Of a stretch of 10,131 nt of DNA, positions 1-6,397 are shown in pieces. The DNA comes from Deltaproteobacteria bacterium RBG_13_49_15 (GTDB lineage Bacteria > Desulfobacterota > Desulfobacteria > Desulfobacterales > UBA2156). The notes under the pieces were generated by a model, which did no database searches, had not been told where the DNA came from, and was given only the letters and a program-made list of their open reading frames with translations. The first letter of the stretch is position 1, and every line of letters starts with the position of its first letter. The DNA lies in NCBI GenBank assembly GCA_001797695.1, contig MGQD01000160.1:5292-15422 (forward strand). Reading direction: 5' to 3'. The position numbers and the translations under genes were made by a program.

Positions 1-269
1 TTTACGGCCGCTTGTCAACGAAACGGCAAGGGCTTGCGGATGTCATCACCGGCCCTTTTATGATCTTTTACTTGGTCTTTCTTATGATCGGCGGCATTTC
101 CAGCCTCGAGTACGCCATAAGATACGGGCAAAAAAATTATACGCCCTGGGCGCCCCCTTTGACTCCGATTAAAATCATCATGGCCATCGGAATCCTGCTG
201 ATGCTGCTCCAGGCGATTGCCACCCTTTTCAAAGACATTGCCAAAGCCAGAGGAAAGGAATCGTCATGA
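1..269 (+). CDS. TRAP transporter small permease (DctQ type), 3' part only
   Basis: This is the C-terminal part of a tripartite ATP-independent periplasmic (TRAP) transporter small membrane subunit. The reading frame is open from base 3 (codons for Y-G-R, then a TTG at 12), so the true start lies before the window and the TTG is probably an internal leucine. About 85-88 residues are visible. They contain two hydrophobic segments, one around ITGPFMIFYLVFLMIGGISS and one around IKIIMAIGILLMLLQAIATL. The tail is short and charged (KDIAKARGKESS), matching the last two of the four membrane helices usual in DctQ proteins. The family pairs with the large permease DctM and a periplasmic binding protein to import carboxylates and other small organic solutes using an ion gradient. 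The stop TGA overlaps the ATG of the next gene (ATGA), so the two are almost certainly translationally coupled. Assignment rests mainly on hydropathy and on the unmistakable DctM neighbour. Confidence 0.82.
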   Translation, partial: YGRLSTKRQGLADVITGPFMIFYLVFLMIGGISSLEYAIRYGQKNYTPWAPPLTPIKIIMAIGILLMLLQAIATLFKDIAKARGKESS

Positions 270-1591
270 GCCATGAACTGATCGCGCTTCTGATTTTTTC
301 CTCGATGTTGCTCATGCTCCTCACCGGGCAGCGGATCTTTGCCGCCATCGGCGGAGTGGCCACCTTGTTCGCCCTCTGGTTATGGGGGAAAGGCGGAGCG
401 GATATGCCCTATCATGCAAGCTTCATTCTCCTGAACTGGTATCCGCTTCTTACTTTGCCCCTGTTTATCTATATGGGCTACATGTTTGCAGAATCGGGAA
501 TCGCCGATGATCTCTACCGCATGTTCCACGTCTGGATGGGTCCCGTCAACGGAGGCTTAGCCATCGGAACCACCGCTTTGATGGTGGCGGTAGCCGCCAT
601 GAACGGGTTGAGCGTCGCCGGCATGGCCATAGGGGCCAGCATCGCCATGCCGGAAATGCTGAAGCGAAAATACGATAAGGTAATGATCACCGGCGTCATA
701 CAGGCCGGAAGTTCTTTGGGCATCATGATCCCTCCCAGCGTGGTCTTGGTCCTTTACGGCATGATCGCTAGGCAGCCGGTAGGGCACCTCTGGATGGCCG
801 GGGTTTTTCCCGGTCTCCTGTTGGCCGGACTGTTTGTTCTCTACATTCTCATTCGATGCTGGATCCAACCCGAATTAGGTCCCGCCTTAAGCTTGGAAGA
901 GCGTCGGAAGATCACCTGGGGCGAAAGATTCCGACTACTTCGGGCGGGGATCATTCCCCTATTGATTATCTTTTCAATGACGGGGTTGTTTTTGATGGGG
1001 ATCACCAGTCTCGTGGAGTGTTCAGCTGCAGGGGCGGTGGTGACAACCGTCGCCGCCTGGATGAAAAAGCGGCTGAATCGACGGGTCATAGAAGGCACCC
1101 TCCGAAACACCCTGAGCGTCAGTTGCATGTTCATGTGGGTGATTCTTGCGGCTATGTGCTTTGGGGCTGTCTTCGACGGATTGGGAGCCGTTCATGCCAT
1201 CGAGAATCTTTTCATCAAGAAATGGGAGCTCAGCCCATGGGGGATCCTGGTCATGATGCAGGTTACCTATCTCCTGATGGGTATGTTCCTGGATGATACC
1301 GCCATGCTTATCATCGTGGCGCCCCTGTATGTCCCTCTCATCATCAAACTGGGATTCAACCCCATCTGGTACGGCGTTCTCTATACCATCACCTGCCAGA
1401 TCGCTTATATGACGCCGCCTTTCGGTTACAACCTGTTTCTGATGAAAGCCATGGCGCCTCCTGAGGTGACGCTGGCGGATATCTACCGTTCCATTGTCCC
1501 CTTTGTCCTGGTGATGATGGTGGGGTTGGCGATTGTCATCCTGTTTCCCCAGATCGCCCTCTGGCTGCCCAATTTATATTTTGGAAAGTAA
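266..1591 (+). CDS. TRAP transporter large permease (DctM type, FcbT3/COG4664-like)
   Basis: This 441-residue, strongly hydrophobic protein has the length and helix pattern of the DctM large permease, the transport channel of TRAP systems in the inner membrane. Family landmarks visible are PLLTLPLFIYMGYMFAESGI (about 60-79), MNGLSVAGMAIGASIAMPE (about 112-130), the loop GSSLGIMIPPS (148-158), MGMFLDDTAMLIIVAPL in the C-terminal half and TPPFGYNLF near the end. These resemble the subgroup often labelled mannitol/chloroaromatic compound TRAP permeases, but that name does not establish a substrate. The ATG at 266 overlaps the stop of the upstream small permease (ATGA), which fixes the start by coupling. 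The periplasmic binding protein that would define specificity is not in the window and may lie upstream. A UspA-family gene follows after 25 bases, as in ectoine-type TRAP operons. Family assignment is very secure; substrate is unknown. Confidence 0.95.
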   Translation: MSHELIALLIFSSMLLMLLTGQRIFAAIGGVATLFALWLWGKGGADMPYHASFILLNWYPLLTLPLFIYMGYMFAESGIADDLYRMFHVWMGPVNGGLAIGTTALMVAVAAMNGLSVAGMAIGASIAMPEMLKRKYDKVMITGVIQAGSSLGIMIPPSVVLVLYGMIARQPVGHLWMAGVFPGLLLAGLFVLYILIRCWIQPELGPALSLEERRKITWGERFRLLRAGIIPLLIIFSMTGLFLMGITSLVECSAAGAVVTTVAAWMKKRLNRRVIEGTLRNTLSVSCMFMWVILAAMCFGAVFDGLGAVHAIENLFIKKWELSPWGILVMMQVTYLLMGMFLDDTAMLIIVAPLYVPLIIKLGFNPIWYGVLYTITCQIAYMTPPFGYNLFLMKAMAPPEVTLADIYRSIVPFVLVMMVGLAIVILFPQIALWLPNLYFGK

Positions 1592-1616
1592 CGCGCCGGT
1601 AGAAAGGGATGAAAAA

Positions 1617-2138
1617 ATGAAATTGCCGGATATTCGAATCCAAAAAATCCTTTTTGCCACCGATTTGTCGGAAAGCTCTCTTCACGCCTTTGCCTATGCG
1701 GTGAGTCTTGCCAATACCTATGGCGTCGGGATGACGATCCTTCATGTTATGGCCGAATTCCCCGGAGAAAAATTCATCCTGAACATGATTAACTCCGAGA
1801 CGTGGAAAGAAATTCAAAAACGGCATTACTCCGAAGCCCGGGATGATTTGATCAGCAAGAAAAGAGACCATGTCGCCATTAAGGAGGTTCTCCAGGCCTT
1901 TTCCGAAACAATGCAGTCCGAATCCCCGAACCAGGTTTTTGTCACCGACGAAATCATCATCAAAAGCGGGCCTCCTGCAGAAATGATCGTCGAAACAGCT
2001 AAAAAACGGAATTGCAGCCTCATCGTCATGGGAACCCATGGCCAAAGTGCTCTCGCCGATGTTTTGATCGGCAGCACCGCCAGATGGGTGATCCGGAACT
2101 CTCCCATCCCGGTTTTGGTCGTCCGTTCGCCGGCATAA
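1617..2138 (+). CDS. Universal stress protein (UspA family), possibly a TRAP-transport regulator
   Basis: This is a 173-residue soluble protein with one Usp domain. The N-terminal strand KILFATDLSESSLHAFAYAV (10-29) is the classic first strand and helix. The C-terminal half carries the ATP-binding signature G-x2-G-x9-G-S: G139, G142, G152 and S153, followed by PIPVLVVRS. That motif places it with the nucleotide-binding Usp proteins rather than the non-ATP-binding UspA proper. It is longer than the usual 140-150 residues because of a charged helical stretch at about 50-110. The ATG at 1617 is preferred because the Usp fold begins at once and AGGGA (1605-1609) sits 7 bases upstream; the frame is open further back, but that part overlaps the permease gene and is not Usp-like. 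By position (25 bases after the large permease) it resembles TeaD, the ATP-binding Usp protein that down-modulates the ectoine TRAP transporter TeaABC. A role for this protein in regulating the adjacent transporter is inference; a general stress role is the alternative. Confidence 0.92.
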   Translation: MKLPDIRIQKILFATDLSESSLHAFAYAVSLANTYGVGMTILHVMAEFPGEKFILNMINSETWKEIQKRHYSEARDDLISKKRDHVAIKEVLQAFSETMQSESPNQVFVTDEIIIKSGPPAEMIVETAKKRNCSLIVMGTHGQSALADVLIGSTARWVIRNSPIPVLVVRSPA

Positions 2139-2175
2139 TCACTCCTCGGACAACCGCCGGTTAGAAAAAGCAACG

Positions 2176-2919
2176 ATGGCTGTTGAATCGGAGCGGATGA
2201 CGCCATTTACCATCATCTGGGATTTTGACGGGACCCTGCTCCCTTCCGACCCCTATGACAGCGAACATACCTTGTTGCTTTACAACATCAATGCTTCCGA
2301 TGAAAGGCTCTCCCCGGCCAAACGGATCGTCGGCCGAACCATCATCTTTTTAGACAGAAAAAAATGGATGGGTCCGGCATTCAAGAGATATTATGCCTGG
2401 GTGCTTTCAGGAACCCGAATGAATCGGCTCGATGGGGTCTCTGAGATGCTGGCCCACAAAATTTCCGGATCCGACCGGGCCTCTCTTAGGTATTTAGATC
2501 ACCATGGGCATACCCAGATGATCATCAGCTGCGGAACCCTTGATTTAATCGAGCGAATATTAGAGCATGCCGGCATCAGAAGCTGTTTCAAATGTATCGA
2601 AGGAAATCGGTTCCTTTCAGCCAACGATCGAATAATCGGAATCCAAAATCGCATCATCCATCCGACCGACAAACTGAAACCGATTAAAGGACAAGACATC
2701 AATGCCGATCGGGTCATTGCCGTCGGGGACGGGTACACGGATCTTCCCCTCCTCGATTGGGCCCGGTTTCCCGTCTTGATGGACCGATCTCAAACCAAAA
2801 GCCGATTGCCTGCCGATCGGCTTTATTCTAAGATCGCATCGATTTCAGACCTTCCCGGATGGATCGAACGCCTATCCTGTGAAAACGGACCCGCAATATG
2901 CCGGCAAAAAAGAAAATGA
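2176..2919 (+). CDS. HAD-superfamily hydrolase, phosphoserine-phosphatase-like
   Basis: This 247-residue cytoplasmic protein has all four haloacid dehalogenase motifs. Motif I is WDFDGT, with nucleophile D16 and acid/base D18. Motif II is MIISCGT, with S118. Basic residues at 167-171 (K-L-K-P-I-K) are candidates for motif III. Motif IV is GDGYTD (184-189), the Mg-binding acids. Long spacing between motifs I and II leaves room for a helical cap of about 90 residues, as in phosphoserine-phosphatase-like (type IB) enzymes, so a small phosphorylated metabolite is the likely substrate. Nothing in the sequence identifies it. The start is uncertain: ATG at 2176 has no clear ribosome binding site, and ATG at 2197 (residue 8) lies nearer motif I with GGAG only 3 bases upstream. 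The gene begins 37 bases after the Usp gene and its stop overlaps the next HAD gene, so it is probably in the same operon. The link to transport is unexplained. Confidence 0.85.
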   Translation: MAVESERMTPFTIIWDFDGTLLPSDPYDSEHTLLLYNINASDERLSPAKRIVGRTIIFLDRKKWMGPAFKRYYAWVLSGTRMNRLDGVSEMLAHKISGSDRASLRYLDHHGHTQMIISCGTLDLIERILEHAGIRSCFKCIEGNRFLSANDRIIGIQNRIIHPTDKLKPIKGQDINADRVIAVGDGYTDLPLLDWARFPVLMDRSQTKSRLPADRLYSKIASISDLPGWIERLSCENGPAICRQKRK

Positions 2920-3920
2920 AACGGAAAAATCTGATCGTGTTCGACATGGACGGCGTGCTTATCGACGTCTCCCTGTCATACCGGGACACCGTGCGTCAGG
3001 CAGCCCGGCTCTTTTTCAAAGGAGCCCGAGGGTGGGAAGATCTTCCGGACCCGCTTTTTTCACTTTTGGACCTGACACGGGTTAAACAAAGCGGCGGGTT
3101 GAACAACGACTGGGATCTGTCATTTACAGTAATCAGCCTGATTTATTCCCTTGCAAAAGGTCCTCGGGCCTCGACGGCAGCCGAGCCCTGGCAGCATTAC
3201 CGCGCCGGCATTTCCCGTTGCGATGTTTCCGAACTGGCGCGCTTTTTAAAGAGCGAATCTTTACCGCTGACCCGACTTGCAGAAAAAATCGGAAGACCGA
3301 TCCATGAATTCATATCCGCCTGTTATACCGGCGATGTGGGAACAGGCAATATCATCAAACAGATTTTTCAGGAAATTTACCTTGGATCTGAACTGTTCCA
3401 AGCAACCTATGGGGTCTTTCCTTCCGTTTACATTGGGACCGGGCTGATCAATAAGGAAAGGCTCCTGATCGACCCGTCGATTTTGGAACATCTTTTTCTT
3501 CGTCACATCCTGGCCATCGCCACCGGCCGCCCCAAAATCGAAGCGGACTACCCTCTCGACCGGTTTCAGATTCGACGCTATTTTTCGGCGGTATACACCC
3601 TGGACGATTGCCTGCGGGAAGAGAAGAAACGGTTTGAAGCCGGAAAGGGGCGTATCTCCCTGGGCAAACCCAATCCTTACATGCTGGATGCCCTGAAAGC
3701 CGTTTTCCAGGAGGACGTCTCAGGATACTATTACATCGGCGATATGCCCGACGACATGGTGACTGCCGCCGGATCCAATGCCCCTTTCCTGGGAATCGGA
3801 CTCCTGGTTTCTTCCGAGGACAGAAAGGAGCTTGCAGAAGCGCTGCGCAAAGCCGGTGCAGTGGAAATTATCGATGACTTTGAGTCCCTGTTGGCCCTCG
3901 TGAATCCTGACAAACGCTGA
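2916..3920 (+). CDS. HAD-superfamily hydrolase with large cap insertion (HAD-IA hypothetical-like)
   Basis: This is a second, unrelated-looking HAD phosphatase of 334 residues. Motif I is FDMDGVLID (D10, D12), motif II is ATGRP (T203), motif III is LGKPNP (K251) and motif IV is GDMPDD (275-280), so the active site looks complete. Nearly 190 residues separate motifs I and II, far more than in phosphoglycolate-phosphatase-like enzymes. This insert includes an NNDWD segment (63-67) and a region TGNIIKQIFQEIYLGSELF (143-161). The NNDW element recalls the uncharacterised subfamily IA 'hypothetical 1' group (TIGR01548, from memory). The start at 2916 is chosen because its ATG overlaps the upstream TGA (ATGA) and puts motif I close to the N-terminus; an in-frame ATG at 2898 would add six mostly basic residues (MPAKKK). 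Substrate is unknown. It is the last gene of the plus-strand block and ends 30 bases from the convergent dehydrogenase gene. Confidence 0.85.
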   Translation: MKRKNLIVFDMDGVLIDVSLSYRDTVRQAARLFFKGARGWEDLPDPLFSLLDLTRVKQSGGLNNDWDLSFTVISLIYSLAKGPRASTAAEPWQHYRAGISRCDVSELARFLKSESLPLTRLAEKIGRPIHEFISACYTGDVGTGNIIKQIFQEIYLGSELFQATYGVFPSVYIGTGLINKERLLIDPSILEHLFLRHILAIATGRPKIEADYPLDRFQIRRYFSAVYTLDDCLREEKKRFEAGKGRISLGKPNPYMLDALKAVFQEDVSGYYYIGDMPDDMVTAAGSNAPFLGIGLLVSSEDRKELAEALRKAGAVEIIDDFESLLALVNPDKR

Positions 3921-3954
3921 GCCGATCACCGGGGTCTTTGGCTCCCGGCTTCAG
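3917..3954. terminator. Possible stem-loop in the convergent gene junction
   Basis: The 30-base space between the two convergent stop codons, plus the codon ends themselves, contains overlapping inverted repeats. CTGAGCCG (3917-3924) can pair with CGGCTTCAG (3946-3954) with one bulged T. Alternatively CCGGG (3929-3933) can pair with CCCGG (3944-3948) around a 10-base loop. Either could form in transcripts from both strands and help end both operons. There is no U-tract beside the stems, so this is at best a weak or bidirectional terminator, and the evidence is structural only. Confidence 0.3.
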
Positions 3955-6374
3955 ACCCGGATCTTTTCCCGTTTGGGATCATAAAGGACCCGGTTCAGAT
4001 GGCAGGTGGCCGGATACACCTTCCGGTAGGACTCGATTTCCCACCCTTGACCTGAAACGGCTTTTTCTGCCGGAATATATCCATAGGCGATCGTCTTTCC
4101 GATGGTATGGCCGTATCCGGCGCTGCTCGTCACCCCGATCACCTCGCCTTTTCCGATAATCGGGGCGCTTCCCTGGATCATGACCGGATCTTTTTCATCA
4201 AGGGTAAAGCTGCACAGTTGCCAGGGGGCTCCGTCCTTTCGAATCCTGGCCAGCGCAGCTTTTCCCATGAAATCCTCTTTATCAAGGGACACGCAGGCGC
4301 CCAGGCCGGCATCGTAAGGAGTGTATTCGGGCGTGAGTTCAGACCCCCAGTCTGCATTTCCTTTTTCAAGTCGCATCGAGTTGATGGCCCGATAACCCGC
4401 ATTTCCGATTGAAAGATCCTGTCCGGCCCCCCAGAGAGTTTCATAAACATGTCCGGCAAAATCGACCGGAATGTAAAGCTCGTACCCCAGTTCTCCGACA
4501 TAGGTGATCCGGAATGCCGTCACCGGCGCATGACCGACGGCCGCCGGCTTGCAGGCCCCGAATCGAAATCCCTGATTGCTGAAGTCATCTTTTGTAACCC
4601 TCTGGAGCAGTTCCCTCGATTTTGGCCCCACGACGCTGATGACTCCAAAAGCCGATGTGACCTCGTGGAATACGACCGACCCATCGGTGGGCAGGTGCTT
4701 CCTGATCCACCATCCGACGCGAAGCCCGAAGGCGGTTCCCACCACCAGCAGGAACCTCTCTGTTTCCAAACGAGCGACGGTAAGGTCACACTCGATCCCT
4801 CCACGATCGTTGCACATGGGGGTGTAGATCACCGAGCCGACCGGTCGATCGATCCGATTCGTGCATAAGCGGTTCAGAGACTCCAGCGCTTTTTGGCCTG
4901 TCATCTCGAATTTGCAGAAGGACGACTGATCGATGAGGACCACCTTTTCCCGGGCCCTGCGATGTTCATCGGCAACAAATTCAAACCACCCGGGAACTTC
5001 AAAGGTGGGCCGGTCCTTGTACTCGGCCCCTGGGGGAGCAAACCAGTTCGGCCGTTCCCATCCGTATTTGGCGCCGAATATCCCTCCCTTTGCCTTCAAA
5101 AGGTAATAAAGGGGGGTGCGCCGGACTCCCCGGGCCGAATCATGTTCTTCATGGGGCCAGTGGATCGTGTAATGCTTTCCATAAAGCTCGGCGGTTCTTT
5201 CAACCTGATAAGACCGGCTCTGGTGGTGGGGGCCGAAGCGACGGATATCGAGGGGCCACAGGTCGAGGCTCGGTTCTCCATAGACGATCCATTCAGCCAT
5301 CATTTGTCCGGCGCCACCGCCTGCGGCGATCCCGAATGCATTGAAACCGACCGCCACAAAGAGATTGCCGAGTTCAGGCGCAGGCCCCATGATGGCGTTG
5401 CCGTCCGGGGTGAACCCTTCCGGACCATTGATCAGCTTGATGATCCCCGCACTTTCCAGGCACGGGGTCCGGCGAAGGGCCGGTTCGGAAAGGATCTGGA
5501 AATGATCGAAATCCGGCTCCAGGAGCCTTCCCGAAAAGTCATTGGAGACGCCATCCACCGACCAGGGGATTCCGTTTCTCTCGTAACCGCCCATGATGAG
5601 CCCGCCGACTTCCTCCTTATAGTAGATCAGGTTGTCCTTGTCCCGGATGGTCGGTAAATTCTTCGGCATGCCCGGGATCTTTTCGCTGACCAGAAATTGA
5701 TGTTGAAACGGAACCACCGGTGTATTGACCCCCAGCATCCTTCCTACCTGGTATCCCCACATGCCCGTGCAGTTGACGACGGTTTCACACTCGATTTTTC
5801 CGGTTTGGGTTAAAACCGCCTGGATTCGCTTTCCCTGTATGTCAAAGCCGGTGACCAGGGTGTCCGTGGAGATCTTTGCCCCTCGGTCCCGCGCTCCCCT
5901 CGCCAGCGCCTGGGTGATGCCTGAAGGATCGGCCTGTCCGTCCGTAGGCATGAAAGCCGCCCCCATAATCCCTTCGAGAGAGAGGATGGGGCAAAGATCA
6001 TACGCCTCCTTGGGGGTAAGGATGTGCATTTCAAGTCCGAAGCTGCGCGCGGTGGTGGCGCCCTTTTTCAGTTCGTACATGCGATCCCGGGTGGAGGCCA
6101 GGTGCAGGCACCCGGTTTTTTTCCACCCGGTGGACAATCCGGTTTCCGCTTCGAGGGTTTCATACAAGCTGACGCTCATCTGCAGCATCCGGGTGATGTT
6201 CCGTTCACTGCGGAGTTGGCCCACCAGACCGGCCGCATGCCAGGTTGACCCGCTGGTCAACTGATTCTTTTCCAGAAGCACAACATCCTTTATACCGAGT
6301 CGGGTCATGTGATAGGCCGTGCTGCATCCGATGATGCCGCCGCCGATGATCACAACCCGGGCGCTTTGACGCAT
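3951..6374 (-). CDS. FAD-dependent dimethylglycine/sarcosine dehydrogenase-like enzyme with folate (GcvT) domain
   Basis: This 807-residue enzyme matches the mitochondrial dimethylglycine dehydrogenase layout along its whole length. An N-terminal FAD-binding oxidase domain (about 5-365) carries GGGIIG (11-16) and E35 for the ADP ribose. STWHAAG (43-49) includes H46, aligned by motif with the histidine that binds FAD covalently in dimethylglycine dehydrogenase. A short linker domain (about 368-424) follows, then an aminomethyltransferase-like folate domain (about 426-700, with GGIECDLTV at 525-533, YVGELGYELY at 625-634 and DAGLG at 688-692) and its C-terminal barrel (about 715-800). The family oxidatively removes an N-methyl group from a tertiary or secondary amine and transfers the one-carbon unit to tetrahydrofolate, passing electrons to ETF or, in oxidase relatives, to oxygen. 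Start at 6374 is supported by AAAGGAG 9 bases upstream; the 42-residue open extension to 6500 lies within the permease gene. It is the last gene of the ABC transporter operon, 23 bases behind the permease, suggesting it acts on the imported solute. Exact substrate (dimethylglycine, sarcosine or another N-methyl compound) is not decided by sequence. Confidence 0.92.
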   Translation of the reverse strand: MRQSARVVIIGGGIIGCSTAYHMTRLGIKDVVLLEKNQLTSGSTWHAAGLVGQLRSERNITRMLQMSVSLYETLEAETGLSTGWKKTGCLHLASTRDRMYELKKGATTARSFGLEMHILTPKEAYDLCPILSLEGIMGAAFMPTDGQADPSGITQALARGARDRGAKISTDTLVTGFDIQGKRIQAVLTQTGKIECETVVNCTGMWGYQVGRMLGVNTPVVPFQHQFLVSEKIPGMPKNLPTIRDKDNLIYYKEEVGGLIMGGYERNGIPWSVDGVSNDFSGRLLEPDFDHFQILSEPALRRTPCLESAGIIKLINGPEGFTPDGNAIMGPAPELGNLFVAVGFNAFGIAAGGGAGQMMAEWIVYGEPSLDLWPLDIRRFGPHHQSRSYQVERTAELYGKHYTIHWPHEEHDSARGVRRTPLYYLLKAKGGIFGAKYGWERPNWFAPPGAEYKDRPTFEVPGWFEFVADEHRRAREKVVLIDQSSFCKFEMTGQKALESLNRLCTNRIDRPVGSVIYTPMCNDRGGIECDLTVARLETERFLLVVGTAFGLRVGWWIRKHLPTDGSVVFHEVTSAFGVISVVGPKSRELLQRVTKDDFSNQGFRFGACKPAAVGHAPVTAFRITYVGELGYELYIPVDFAGHVYETLWGAGQDLSIGNAGYRAINSMRLEKGNADWGSELTPEYTPYDAGLGACVSLDKEDFMGKAALARIRKDGAPWQLCSFTLDEKDPVMIQGSAPIIGKGEVIGVTSSAGYGHTIGKTIAYGYIPAEKAVSGQGWEIESYRKVYPATCHLNRVLYDPKREKIRV

Positions 6375-6383
6375 GTCCTCACT

Positions 6384-6390
6384 CTCCTTT
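6384..6390 (-). promoter_or_regulatory. Ribosome binding site of the dehydrogenase gene
   Basis: Read on the minus strand, AAAGGAG ends 9 bases before the ATG at 6374, the best Shine-Dalgarno match noted in this window. It decides the start of the dehydrogenase at the residue just before its FAD-binding strand, against a possible longer product starting at 6500 within the permease gene. Confidence 0.8.
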
Positions 6391-6397
6391 GTTTGGA

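Noticed and set aside
856..1296. 146-codon plus-strand frame inside the TRAP permease gene
   Set aside because: It is a shifted frame of the permease, rich in charged and histidine residues, with no start context.
4893..5657. 254-codon open frame on the plus strand inside the dehydrogenase gene
   Set aside because: It lies opposite the unmistakable FAD/folate enzyme, has no recognisable domain and looks like reverse-strand read-out of that gene. The same holds for 5725-6264.
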